Positions 14,948-22,663 of a DNA stretch of 64,000 nucleotides are shown one piece after another. Both the position numbers and the translations under genes were made by a program. The first letter of the stretch is position 1, and every line of letters begins with the position of its first letter. The notes beneath the pieces were generated by a model. It worked only from the letters and a program-made list of their open reading frames with translations, was not told the origin of the DNA and did not search any database. Origin of the DNA: Prevotella sp. ne3005 (GTDB lineage: Bacteria; Bacteroidota; Bacteroidia; Bacteroidales; Bacteroidaceae); NCBI RefSeq assembly GCF_900110085.1, contig NZ_FOCK01000005.1, forward strand, positions 124,001-188,000. The letters are read 5' to 3'.

Positions 14948-15421
14948 TCAATCGATCCTTATATCTCTTATAGCATCAAGTGGGACTCTCTTCCCATCTG
15001 TAAACTCGATGCACTTTTCAAGTTCATCGATGCGCTTCACATTACCGGTATAAGACTGATAGGAACCACCATCCTTATGTTCGTCTGACACGAAATACTC
15101 GATGGTTACATGTGGCTGTTCCGAAAGCTTGGATAGAAGCAATTCCATCTTACGGTTCAACTCTTCATTGCCGGATTCACTCAAACCTACCCAGTCATCT
15201 GTAAAACGGCCTGATTCTTGAATGGCAGCATCATAACCTGTCAAAGCAGCAAAGGGCGCAAACTGGGCTGCACGGTTCCACATAGACATCCTTGGATGAT
15301 GCTTTGGCTCGTAGTGAGGCAGATTGATAATATCGTCGTAATTGTGATTGACTTCGTCTTCCTCTGTCACGACTCGGCCATTCAAGCGAGCTTGATGGCT
15401 CTCGCTGTTCCATCGGTTCAT
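14948..15421 (-). CDS. YolD-like protein paired with a Y-family polymerase
   Basis: 157 residues. MSMWNRAAQFAPFAALTGYD then AAIQESGR is the YolD-like signature. In Firmicutes these genes often lie next to umuC/dinB genes. Here it follows the polymerase with a 4-bp overlap, so a role in damage-induced translesion synthesis is likely. The C-terminal half carries a short beta segment (GNVKRIDELEKCIEF). The N-terminus (SESHQARLNGRVVTEEDEVN) is encoded by hairpin repeat family A. Confidence 0.85.
   Translation of the reverse strand: MNRWNSESHQARLNGRVVTEEDEVNHNYDDIINLPHYEPKHHPRMSMWNRAAQFAPFAALTGYDAAIQESGRFTDDWVGLSESGNEELNRKMELLLSKLSEQPHVTIEYFVSDEHKDGGSYQSYTGNVKRIDELEKCIEFTDGKRVPLDAIRDIRID
15354..15414 (-). 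repeat. Hairpin repeat family A at the start of the YolD-like gene
   Basis: On the minus strand GAGAGCCATCAAGCTCGCTT then GAATGGCCGAGTCGTGACAG then AGGAAGACGAAGTCAAT. GCCATCAAGC/GCTTGAATGGC forms the stem. Confidence 0.75.
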
Positions 15422-16929
15422 GCCTTGTGTCCTCCTATCTGTTCGTTACGTTCCTTGGCAGTGGCTCCCTCCTCGAAGTTCAGACCTCGGAGGATGGCAT
15501 TCTTGCCGAAACGCTGTTTGATTTTCAACTGTGCCTCCTGCATTCGGCGTTCTTTATCAAGCTTGGCTTGCTCTTCCTGCCGCTGTTTCTCCAGGGCCTC
15601 GTAGTCCGTGAAGAGATCAAGCTGCTGGGGAGCATTGTCCTGTGCCGCTACCGATGCTTCCGATACCACATGGTTCGTTGTCAGGTTCAGCCTGCGAATC
15701 AATAAATCTGGATTCACATGGCGGTCAAACAGCTCTGAAACACCTTCCATGATAAGGCGCGAGGATGATGTGGGCTTCTCGAAATTGAAGGAGCCGTGAG
15801 CATGTTTGGGCACCTGTTTGCCGTAATAGTTGGCGGTTGTCTCTCCATGATACTTGGCTCGGATTTCAGGACGAGTCAGACTCTCTGCATCATAGCCAAC
15901 AGTCAGTACCAGTTGGTCTGTCACCAAACGCTTCGAAACCAAGTCGAGTGCCATTCCTTCTGCCATTTCCTGTATCACCACACGGGCTTTCTTGAAAGTA
16001 TAAGGCTCCTGTAGAACTTGTCCGCTGCTGAAAGAGTTGGTCTCTGGACGATATGCCTTTACAGCTTCCATCGTACATGGTTCCCAGCCCCAGGCATGGT
16101 CTATCAGCAGTTCGGCATTCACGCCAAAGAGCCGGTAAAGCAGTCCCTCGTTCTGTATGGACATCCGTGCAATCTTTCCCATTGTGTCAATACCATAGAC
16201 GGCCAGTTTCTCTGCTATGCCTCTGCCTACACGCCAAAATTTGGTCAGAGGCTGGTAGTCCCACAACTCCTGACGATACGACATTTCATCCAGCTCTGCA
16301 ATACGCACACCGACTTTGTCTGCGGGCATCTTCTTGGCGACTATATCCATTGCAATCTTTGCCAAGTACATGTTTGTCCCAATCCCTGCAGTTGCCGTAA
16401 TGCCCGTTGTGGCCAGCACGTCGCGGATCATCTTCATGGCCAGTTCATGCGCCGACAACTTATAGGTTCTCAGATAGGCCGTCACATCCATAAATACCTC
16501 GTCGATACTATAGACATGAATATCCTCTGGAGCAATGTATTTCAGATAGGTCTCATAGACTTTGGTACTCACTTCCATGTAGTGAGCCATACGGGGTGGG
16601 GCAGCGATATAGTCGAGTTCTATGCTTGGATTGGCTTTTAGTTCCGGGTCATTGTAGGATTTGCCTGTCATCCTCCATCCGGCAGCTCTCTTGCGCTCGT
16701 TGTTCACCTCGCGCACTCTCTGAACCACCTCGAACAGTCGCGCACGTCCTCCTATGCCGTATGCTTTCAGCGACGGAGAAACAGCCAGACAGATGGTCTT
16801 CTCCGTTCGCGACACGTCAGCCACGACAAGGTTTGTGGTCAGCGGGTCAAGCCCTCTGTCCACACACTCTACTGAAGCGTAGAACGACTTCAGGTCGATG
16901 GCAATATATGTCCGCTGCTGCTCCTGCAT
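15418..16929 (-). CDS. Y-family translesion DNA polymerase (UmuC/DinB type)
   Basis: 503 residues. AIDLKSFYASVECVDRGLDP carries the first catalytic Asp and the YAS steric-gate region. YSIDEVFMDVTAYL carries the second Asp-Glu pair. TATAGIGTNMYLAKIAMDIV is the family thumb-proximal motif and VGRGIAEKLAVYGIDTMGKI the HhH region. The charged, Gln-rich C-terminal tail (about 430-503) may bind the clamp or the YolD partner. It is the first gene of the polymerase-YolD unit, with a -7 box at 17059-17066. I could not identify a LexA-type operator by eye. Confidence 0.92.
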   Translation of the reverse strand: MQEQQRTYIAIDLKSFYASVECVDRGLDPLTTNLVVADVSRTEKTICLAVSPSLKAYGIGGRARLFEVVQRVREVNNERKRAAGWRMTGKSYNDPELKANPSIELDYIAAPPRMAHYMEVSTKVYETYLKYIAPEDIHVYSIDEVFMDVTAYLRTYKLSAHELAMKMIRDVLATTGITATAGIGTNMYLAKIAMDIVAKKMPADKVGVRIAELDEMSYRQELWDYQPLTKFWRVGRGIAEKLAVYGIDTMGKIARMSIQNEGLLYRLFGVNAELLIDHAWGWEPCTMEAVKAYRPETNSFSSGQVLQEPYTFKKARVVIQEMAEGMALDLVSKRLVTDQLVLTVGYDAESLTRPEIRAKYHGETTANYYGKQVPKHAHGSFNFEKPTSSSRLIMEGVSELFDRHVNPDLLIRRLNLTTNHVVSEASVAAQDNAPQQLDLFTDYEALEKQRQEEQAKLDKERRMQEAQLKIKQRFGKNAILRGLNFEEGATAKERNEQIGGHKA

Positions 16930-17058
16930 ACATCCTATCTAATGATCTTCGCTTTCTGTATATTGGTCAAATCGTTCCAGTACTCGGACTGCTCTCGGGA
17001 CTTACGGATGATAATAACTCTTTTAGCGTCATATCTTATCGATGTTCTGTTTCGTGTG

Positions 17059-17066
17059 CAAAGGTA
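17059..17066 (-). promoter_or_regulatory. -7 box of the polymerase-YolD operon
   Basis: TACCTTTG on the minus strand; the leader is about 125 nt. Confidence 0.6.
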
Positions 17067-17138
17067 CAAAAAAAATGGCGAAATAACGCTGACATCCCTG
17101 AAAACAGGCACTTTTTTGATAACTATTAAAGATTGGGT

Positions 17139-17226
17139 AGGGGAAATCCCCATGATATTTTAGGGGTTTTGACCTTGCAGAATAGGACATTTCTCTTTCA
17201 AACCTCATCAAATCACCCTATCTTTG
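17139..17226 (+). promoter_or_regulatory. Regulatory region with GGGGAAATCCCC box and -7 box
   Basis: GGGGAAATCCCC (17139-17150, palindromic), then TTTTAGGGGTTTTGACC, then about 50 bp further on TATCTTTG (17219-17226) followed by CACCGTGAA. The same ordered set precedes the exported His-rich gene at 5547 on the other strand. Confidence 0.6.
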
Positions 17227-17280
17227 CACCGTGAATATGAAACAAAATGTCGAACCATTTAAAGAATAGGAGACAAGATT

Positions 17281-17661
17281 ATGAAGAAGACAATGAATAA
17301 GGTGATTGCAGCCATGATGATGGCCATCACATTTGCAATGCCGGCAATGGCAGGAAATAAGAATCACAACGGCAAGAAGGACAAGGTCGTTGCAGTGAAT
17401 AATAAGAAGGTGTCGCACTTCGATAAGAAGGTGGATAAAAAGACCGCACACTTCGATGCCCACAAGCATGCTTATCGTCCAGACGTGAAGGCTTGCACCT
17501 TCAAGGTGAGCCGCCATGACTCTCATAAGAAGGTTGTAGCAAAGGCAGAGCACATGAAGGGCGTAATGAACACAAAGTGGAATCCGCGTACACGTGAGCT
17601 GACTGTCATCTACGATGCCAAAGTAACATCAGCCCGTCATATCATGCACTTCGTGGCATAA
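17281..17661 (+). CDS. Exported His/Lys-rich protein with an HMA-like C-terminus lacking CxxC
   Basis: 126 residues. Signal peptide to about residue 24 (AMPAMA). The middle is Lys- and His-rich (HFDKKVDKKTAHFDAHKHAY). The last 55 residues run CTFKVSRHDSHKKVVAKAEH, then MKGVMNTKWN, LTVIYDAKVTSARHIMHFV. That spacing resembles a heavy-metal-associated (ferredoxin-like) domain with His in place of the CxxC cysteines. A periplasmic metal-binding role is inference. Own promoter and terminator. Confidence 0.8.
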   Translation: MKKTMNKVIAAMMMAITFAMPAMAGNKNHNGKKDKVVAVNNKKVSHFDKKVDKKTAHFDAHKHAYRPDVKACTFKVSRHDSHKKVVAKAEHMKGVMNTKWNPRTRELTVIYDAKVTSARHIMHFVA

Positions 17662-17871
17662 CCCTATGCCATTCCATATATAATCCAAAAGGCCCCGGCT
17701 TGCAACGCAGGTCGGGGCTTTGATAAGCTGATATAGACAATATATCCATTCATAGATAGTCATGGTCTGTAGTTTTGCGCATATATGCTTTGCCCTATAG
17801 TAACTCGCCAAACATTCCTCGCTTGTAAAGTTATAGAACTCTTCACGGCGCATCTTTTCAAATTCTGTCAT
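17629..17871 (-). pseudogene. N-terminal fragment of a maltose O-acetyltransferase
   Basis: The first 40 codons read MTEFEKMRREEFYNFTSEEC then LASYYRAKHICAKLQTMTIY, the typical N-terminal helical domain of Maa/NodL-type acetyltransferases. The frame then runs into unrelated sequence overlapping the terminator of the convergent gene. No hexapeptide repeats remain. A complete relative is at 18476-19054 and an internal fragment at 4388-4531. Confidence 0.75.
17690..17723 (+). terminator. Terminator of the 17281 gene
   Basis: GCCCCGGCTTGCAACGCAGG then TCGGGGC and TTTG. Confidence 0.7.
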
Positions 17872-17892
17872 AACTATAAGCTAAATTGGAAT

Positions 17893-18465
17893 TTAGTGGT
17901 CCAGCAACCTGCCGTAGTCGTTCCATTCGCCAAACATGCGTCCGGCTTTGGTCTCTGTGATAAAGTGCAACAGGGTCTGTTCATACATGCCCTTGTCTCT
18001 GGTCTTATAGAATGCCACATTGTAGGCACGAATACGTTGGTAGAGAGATGGAAAGGACTTGAATGTAGTCCATACACGAGCTGATTTCAAAGCCGTCTCA
18101 ACGTCTTTGTCTATCTTGAAACTGCGTACGCCCATTGGTGGCAGTACCTTTCTCCCTGCATCGGTCATCAGCCCTAACCGTTCCAGTCTTCTCACTCGCT
18201 CCTTATTCAACTCAGTCCAGGGGCTGTTCCGTTTTCTTGGAGTAAAGCATTGCATCCTCTTGCCGTCAATCAGTTTATGCCGACTGTCAATCCATCCGAA
18301 GCATAGTGCCTCCTCCACGGCATCAAGATACCAGAAATGCTGGTCATCTACAGGTCGTCCCCGTTTTACCTCAACCCAGCACTCTCTTTCATTGGCGTGG
18401 TGGGCTTCGAACCATGCCCGAAACTCTCTTCTATTGGCTATAATGAGGATGTTATGCTCTTTCAT
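17893..18465 (-). CDS. YdeI/OmdA-family protein
   Basis: 190 residues. FRAWFEAHHANERECWVEVK, DAVEEALCFGWIDSRHKLID and CFTPRKRNSPWTELNKERV are the YdeI/OmpD-associated signature; the C-terminal WTTFKSFPSL-x-R helix also fits. Some members have been tied to bacteriocin or antibiotic tolerance, but no biochemical role is established. It lies 10 bp downstream of the acetyltransferase gene on the same strand. Confidence 0.85.
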   Translation of the reverse strand: MKEHNILIIANRREFRAWFEAHHANERECWVEVKRGRPVDDQHFWYLDAVEEALCFGWIDSRHKLIDGKRMQCFTPRKRNSPWTELNKERVRRLERLGLMTDAGRKVLPPMGVRSFKIDKDVETALKSARVWTTFKSFPSLYQRIRAYNVAFYKTRDKGMYEQTLLHFITETKAGRMFGEWNDYGRLLDH

Positions 18466-18475
18466 AAATTCCGAT

Positions 18476-19054
18476 TTATCTGTCTTTTGTCTCTATCTTT
18501 TTTATTACCTTGGCTGGAACGCCACCAACAATAGTATTCGGTTCTACATCCTTTGTCACTACTGCACCAGCAGCTACTACGGCTCCATCGCCGATGGTTA
18601 CTCCAGCAAGAACGGTGGCATTGGCTCCAATCCATACGTTTTTGCCGATGTGAATTGGTGCATAGCTCATACTCTGGCGGTTGGCTGGATTTAGGTCGTG
18701 GTTGATGGTGGCCAGCACGACATTGTGACCTATGAGTGCGCCCTCGTCGATGGTGATACCACCTTGGTCTTGGAACTTACAGCCCATGTTGATGAAGACC
18801 CGTTCACCAACGATGGTGTTCTTGCCGCAATCGGTATGAAACGGCGGGAACATGCCTACTGATTTAGGCACCTCACGCCCCCACAACTGCTCCAGTAAAT
18901 CGTGCAACTGCTCTGGAGTATGGTACTTTCCGTTAATCTCGGCTGTAATCTTCAGTGCCTCCTGCGACAGCTGATGAAACATCATGTGGACATCACCACC
19001 GCCAATGACGGGTTTGCCTGATGCCATGTAATCTCGAAATTCTTGTATTGTCAT
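18476..19054 (-). CDS. Sugar O-acetyltransferase (Maa/LacA/NodL type)
   Basis: 192 residues. The N-terminal helical domain is followed by [20 protein letters not shown] and hexapeptide repeats of a left-handed beta-helix. NHDLNPANR carries the catalytic His, and [20 protein letters not shown] then [14 protein letters not shown] ends the coil. Acetyl-CoA-dependent; the acceptor is probably a sugar or similar hydroxyl. Intact, unlike the two fragments elsewhere in the window. Confidence 0.9.
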   Translation of the reverse strand: MTIQEFRDYMASGKPVIGGGDVHMMFHQLSQEALKITAEINGKYHTPEQLHDLLEQLWGREVPKSVGMFPPFHTDCGKNTIVGERVFINMGCKFQDQGGITIDEGALIGHNVVLATINHDLNPANRQSMSYAPIHIGKNVWIGANATVLAGVTIGDGAVVAAGAVVTKDVEPNTIVGGVPAKVIKKIETKDR

Positions 19055-19086
19055 TGCTCTTTATTATTCTTTTGTAAATTTGTGAA

Positions 19087-19473
19087 TCAATCACATTCAG
19101 ACAAATACTTTGAGCGAATAGCCTTTGGAAGTTTCGATGCAATGAGTTGGTATGACTCTTTAATCAATCCCTTTACTATTGCTTCGTCCATTTCTTCGTA
19201 ATAGACATCGCTCCAGTGCTTCTTGTTCCAATGATAAGCGGGTCTCACGGCTGAGAATTGCTCTCTGAGTTCGATATTCCTGTCTGGAGATAGTTTCAAG
19301 GCAATTCTTGAAACTCCTTCCTTCATATCATACCTGCCACCGCCTAGCCACAGGCAGACGAAAATCTTTCCCTCCAAGCGGAAGTTAAGAATATCATCAC
19401 CAAACGCTTGGTCTTCGGTCACTCCTAGGAGTGACAACGTGTACTCTCTGACTTGCTCAATGTTCATAACCAT
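19087..19473 (-). CDS. MmcQ/YjbR-family protein
   Basis: 128 residues (ATG at 19473; a second in-frame ATG two codons on). NIEQVREYTLSLLGVTEDQA, FRLEGKIFVCLWL, ALKLSPDRNIELREQF and HWNKKHWSDVYYEEM follow the MmcQ/YjbR double-wing DNA-binding fold. Target and role are unknown. It is the last chromosomal gene before the left end of the proposed island. Confidence 0.85.
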   Translation of the reverse strand: MVMNIEQVREYTLSLLGVTEDQAFGDDILNFRLEGKIFVCLWLGGGRYDMKEGVSRIALKLSPDRNIELREQFSAVRPAYHWNKKHWSDVYYEEMDEAIVKGLIKESYQLIASKLPKAIRSKYLSECD

Positions 19474-19524
19474 TCAAAATTTACTTCTCCGGCACCAATC
19501 TCAAAGAGATGTCATGCTATTCTC

Positions 19525-19545
19525 TTATTTCCCCACGCAGAATCT
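19525..19545 (-). repeat. Orphan mnmE 3' end / candidate left attachment site
   Basis: Leftward codons AGA TTC TGC GTG GGG AAA TAA give RFCVGK-stop, the universal C-terminal CxGK end of MnmE, with no mnmE gene upstream of it here. Confidence 0.65.
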
Positions 19546-19565
19546 ACTTTCCGACGCAGAATGTA

Positions 19566-20001
19566 AAATCTGCAAATATAAGTCGTTGATAATCAGTGTA
19601 TATGCCTCCAATTGCAGGGGACAGATACTATGCCGAGGGACGGAGGAGGGACGGAAAATATACAAAAATCTGCAAATGAAGCTGCCGTCAAAAATAAAAT
19701 ATACAAACATCTGCAAAGACGTTTTTCCAGTTCTTTGTATATTCACATTCGTTAACACGGATTCTTGCACATTTTTGTATTCGCTGAGAAGCGAGTGAAG
19801 AGCGACTTCCAATTTCTGTCCCTTTAGGTACATTTATCTTTGCAGTTCTTTGTATATATTTATAATCAGACGAAAAATGGGCGTATTTTATAACTCAAAA
19901 TTGGCTTGTTAAAAAGTGTTGACACTATTTTTGTCCCTTTGTAGCATTTTACGAAATCTGTCCCTCGGGGGACACTATTGAGTAGTTATCTGTCCCTTTT
20001 T
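19566..20001. repeat. Iteron-like cluster: TCTGCAAAT and TSTGTCCCT motifs
   Basis: Three ATCTGCAAA(T/G) copies (about 19568, 19668 and 19710) are followed or interleaved by TCTGTCCC/TTTGTCCC copies. Four are forward (about 19815, 19930, 19957, 19989) and three inverted (GGGACRGA at about 19618, 19637, 19646). GACACTATT occurs twice (19921, 19971). The pattern fits a replication origin or recombinase arm-site array. Confidence 0.5.
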
Positions 20002-20457
20002 GTCCTTCGGCACTCTTCATTCTGTCAATCAGAGTCCGTTTATTATATTATTTGGCGGAAAAAAGTTTAGTTTAGGTTATGGATATATTAAATGCAAATA
20101 AACTAAACCGTGCCAAGTTCAATCCATTTTATACTTTCTCTTTTTCTTTTGGACGGCAGAAAAAACTTTCCACAATGTTGACATCGTGCGCGTATGCGCG
20201 TGAAAAGAAAAATGTATGTTTCTACTTTCTGGAGTAGATGAAATTAGGTTGCAAAGGTAACTGTTGTTCCTTCATCTACCCAATGTGATCCGTGGTATGG
20301 CTCAAATTCTCCACACTATCTGGGTTGTATTTGGAGCCATAACCTTGTGCTGATGGTCACAACACCTTGTGAAGCAACATAATTTCTAATCACTCCCGAA
20401 AGTTGAGAAATCTACAGTAAGGAAATTAAAAACATCGAGATTATGGCAAATCAAGCA

Positions 20458-20482
20458 ACATTATCAAAAGTTTTGATAATGT
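20458..20482. repeat. 25-bp near-perfect palindrome downstream of the GNAT gene
   Basis: ACATTATCAAAA-G-TTTTGATAATGT: 12-bp arms around one base, 12 bp beyond the GNAT stop. It may be an operator or a transcript-end hairpin; no long U-tract follows in the leftward direction. Confidence 0.6.
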
Positions 20483-20493
20483 TTCGAAGTTTG

Positions 20494-21441
20494 TCATAGA
20501 GATAATACCATGTGAATTGTAGTTGCCGTATGGCCTGAATGACCAAGGCGAGAAGGCAGTTTCACAAAACCATGACGGGCATACATCTTCACTGCATCGG
20601 CAAACTCCGGGAAAGACTCAATGTAGAGATGTGTATAGCCTGCTTTCCGTGCTTCATTGATGACCAGTGAGAAAAGTTTTGAGCCATACCCCTTCCCACG
20701 AACTTTCGGGGAAAGATAGAATTTTACCAGTTCTACATATCCTTCAGGCAAGCCTTCTGTTGGATAGAAACCACAGCCCCCCATCACCTCACTATCTTCG
20801 TTGATGACCCAATATCCGGCATTCACATCCTGCAAGGATTTCCATATATGCCATGTGCGGGAATCATCATAGACGGTGTTCACCAATGGTGCTCCATATT
20901 CCTCGAACACAGAACGTATCACACGGGCAAGCGGCTTCTGATCTTCCTGTTCTATCGGTCTGATGGTCGCTGTTTTATTCTCCAGACACAGTTCCATCAG
21001 TATATCACAACGTTCGTAGGCATTATTCTTCAGCAGTATCTCCTTGAATCCCAATTTGCGATAAAGAGCAATGGAGGCTTCCAAGCGGGTGTTGCCTTCG
21101 AGAAAGATTCGTTTTACATCATGACTGCGGGCATAGTCTAATAATGCCTCGCCCAGTTGGCGACCGATGCCTTTTCCCTGTGCATCTGGAGAGACTGCCA
21201 TCTTTGCCAGCTCGTGACAGTCAGATTCAGGATGCGGTTTCAGCGCACAGCAACCCACAACCTGTCTGCTTTCGTCTATAGCCAGAAATATCTGCCCACC
21301 ATGTCCGATGATGTTGTCATCGATATGTGCAAATGTGTCAAGATCAGACTGCTCCAGTCTGAACCAGGTCTCTATCCACTGCTTGTTCAGTTGGATAAAG
21401 TCCTGCTTGTATTGCGGCTCGTATGTGACAATTCGTATCAT
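20494..21441 (-). CDS. Tandem GNAT N-acetyltransferase
   Basis: 315 residues from the ATG at 21441 (MIRIVTYEPQY). Two GNAT domains: residues of about 1-155 with ELAKMAVSPDAQGKGIGRQL, and about 160-315 with ELVKFYLSPKVRGKGYGSKL. Both carry the acetyl-CoA loop Q/R-x-x-G-x-G/Y, so both halves may be active. The substrate is unknown. The -7 box at 21448-21455 lies almost at the start codon, implying a near-leaderless mRNA. Confidence 0.88.
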   Translation of the reverse strand: MIRIVTYEPQYKQDFIQLNKQWIETWFRLEQSDLDTFAHIDDNIIGHGGQIFLAIDESRQVVGCCALKPHPESDCHELAKMAVSPDAQGKGIGRQLGEALLDYARSHDVKRIFLEGNTRLEASIALYRKLGFKEILLKNNAYERCDILMELCLENKTATIRPIEQEDQKPLARVIRSVFEEYGAPLVNTVYDDSRTWHIWKSLQDVNAGYWVINEDSEVMGGCGFYPTEGLPEGYVELVKFYLSPKVRGKGYGSKLFSLVINEARKAGYTHLYIESFPEFADAVKMYARHGFVKLPSRLGHSGHTATTIHMVLSL

Positions 21442-21447
21442 CAATTG

Positions 21448-21455
21448 CAAAAGTA
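21448..21455 (-). promoter_or_regulatory. -7 box at the GNAT start codon
   Basis: TACTTTTG on the minus strand; expected transcription start at or just before the ATG at 21441. Confidence 0.55.
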
Positions 21456-21499
21456 CACCTTTCTTAGCATTTGTGCAATACCATAACAATGGTATTTAC

Positions 21500-22645
21500 T
21501 TATTCCTCCTCACCGTGGTCGGCCAACATAGACTCCAGATAAAAGGCCTTGGCTATGACAATTTCGGAGGAAGGAGACACGCTGTCGGTGAATGTGATTT
21601 GCGTGTAGCCTTGCTGGCTGAATCCCGTGACGACTTCCTGTTTCCGGAAACGGTTGGAACCAAGACTGACAAATACGAACTTGCGATTGGCACTCATCAC
21701 AATGGCTTCATCGGGCACGGCATCGCAGGTCTGTTCGTCACAGTGGATGACTGCCGAAACGAACATATTGGGCAAGAGTTTTGCCCCTTCCGCGCTGTCG
21801 AGTTTGACATGAACAGAAGCCGACTTCGACTCATTGTCCAAGGCTGCGGTAACGAACGAGACAGTGCCCGTGAGGAGTGTTGAGGACTGGTCGGAGAGTT
21901 GCATGGTGACCTTCTGGCCGATGTGGATGCTGGCGATGTCGCTTTCAAAGACATGGAGGTCGGCATGGAGGGCTTTGTTGTCATAGACCTTCATCAGCAC
22001 GGTCTCGCTGTCGAGATAACTTCCCATACTTACCAATATCTCGCCCACCACGCCCGAGATGGGTGAACGTACGGGAGCAGCATTCGAGAAATGCCCTTGC
22101 GCCACCTGACGACTGCTGATACCCAGTTGTTCCAACTGAAGGCGCAAGCCTTGCTCGGTGACGCTGGCCATGTCAAATTCGGCCTTGGCCTGTTGCAGGT
22201 TTTTACCCACACCAGCCCCTTGTTCATGAATATCCTGCTGACGCTGCAAGGCCTGCCGTGCCAGCGATAATTGCCGGGAAGCAACGAGATAGTCTTTCTG
22301 TAGAGCCACAATCTCGGTGTTCTCCACTAAGGCCAGCGTCTGTCCCTGCCTTACAGCCTGTCCTTCTTTCACCAGGATGCGCTTGGTGATGCCAGCAACC
22401 AAAGAGGTGACATCCGCACGGTCTTGCGGAGAAAGTCTCAAAGTTCCCGTGGCATTGATGGTGCCCGAAAGTTGGCGTTGCTCTACATGCCCGAACTTGA
22501 CACCGATGGTATTCAATTGCTGTTCGGTCAATTCAACGACATTCTCTTCATGCGACTCTTTTTCTTCCTCTGCCTGCTTCACTTCGTTCTTGCAAGAAAC
22601 GGTCAGCAGCGACAGGGCGATCATAGAATATATTATTATCTTCAT
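21500..22645 (-). CDS. RND efflux periplasmic adaptor (CzcB/CusB type)
   Basis: 381 residues. Lipoprotein-like signal (LLTVSCKNE, Cys at about residue 18). The HlyD/barrel-sandwich part has ILVKEGQAVRQGQTLALVEN near 90. A long coiled coil follows at about 115-170, then APVRSPISGVVGEILVSMGS and a beta-barrel. It joins the inner-membrane RND pump to the outer-membrane channel. Last gene of a four-gene efflux operon (27432 down to 21500). Confidence 0.9.
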   Translation of the reverse strand: MKIIIYSMIALSLLTVSCKNEVKQAEEEKESHEENVVELTEQQLNTIGVKFGHVEQRQLSGTINATGTLRLSPQDRADVTSLVAGITKRILVKEGQAVRQGQTLALVENTEIVALQKDYLVASRQLSLARQALQRQQDIHEQGAGVGKNLQQAKAEFDMASVTEQGLRLQLEQLGISSRQVAQGHFSNAAPVRSPISGVVGEILVSMGSYLDSETVLMKVYDNKALHADLHVFESDIASIHIGQKVTMQLSDQSSTLLTGTVSFVTAALDNESKSASVHVKLDSAEGAKLLPNMFVSAVIHCDEQTCDAVPDEAIVMSANRKFVFVSLGSNRFRKQEVVTGFSQQGYTQITFTDSVSPSSEIVIAKAFYLESMLADHGEEE

Positions 22646-22663
22646 CTTCTTAATCGTTAATAA

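Larger units (their letters stand above)
16930..17280. other. Divergent intergenic region
   Basis: Left part: leader of the polymerase operon, with no convincing gene. Right part: regulatory region of the exported His-rich gene, described separately. Confidence 0.5.
19474..20493. other. 1-kb gene-free stretch at the left end of the island
   Basis: Beyond the attachment site and iteron-like cluster it has a rightward TATCTTTG at about 19843 and a leftward TACCTTTG at about 20250. Neither leads to a convincing gene. A 12+1+12 palindrome at 20458-20482 ends it. Frames in this stretch look random. Confidence 0.5.

Noticed and set aside
16935-17153. 72-codon leftward frame in the leader of the polymerase operon
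   Set aside because: It begins upstream of the -7 box, so it cannot be read whole from that promoter; composition is not protein-like.
19525-19833. 102-codon leftward frame ending RFCVGK
   Set aside because: Not a gene as a whole: only its last codons matter, as the displaced mnmE end. The rest is AT-rich repeat sequence.
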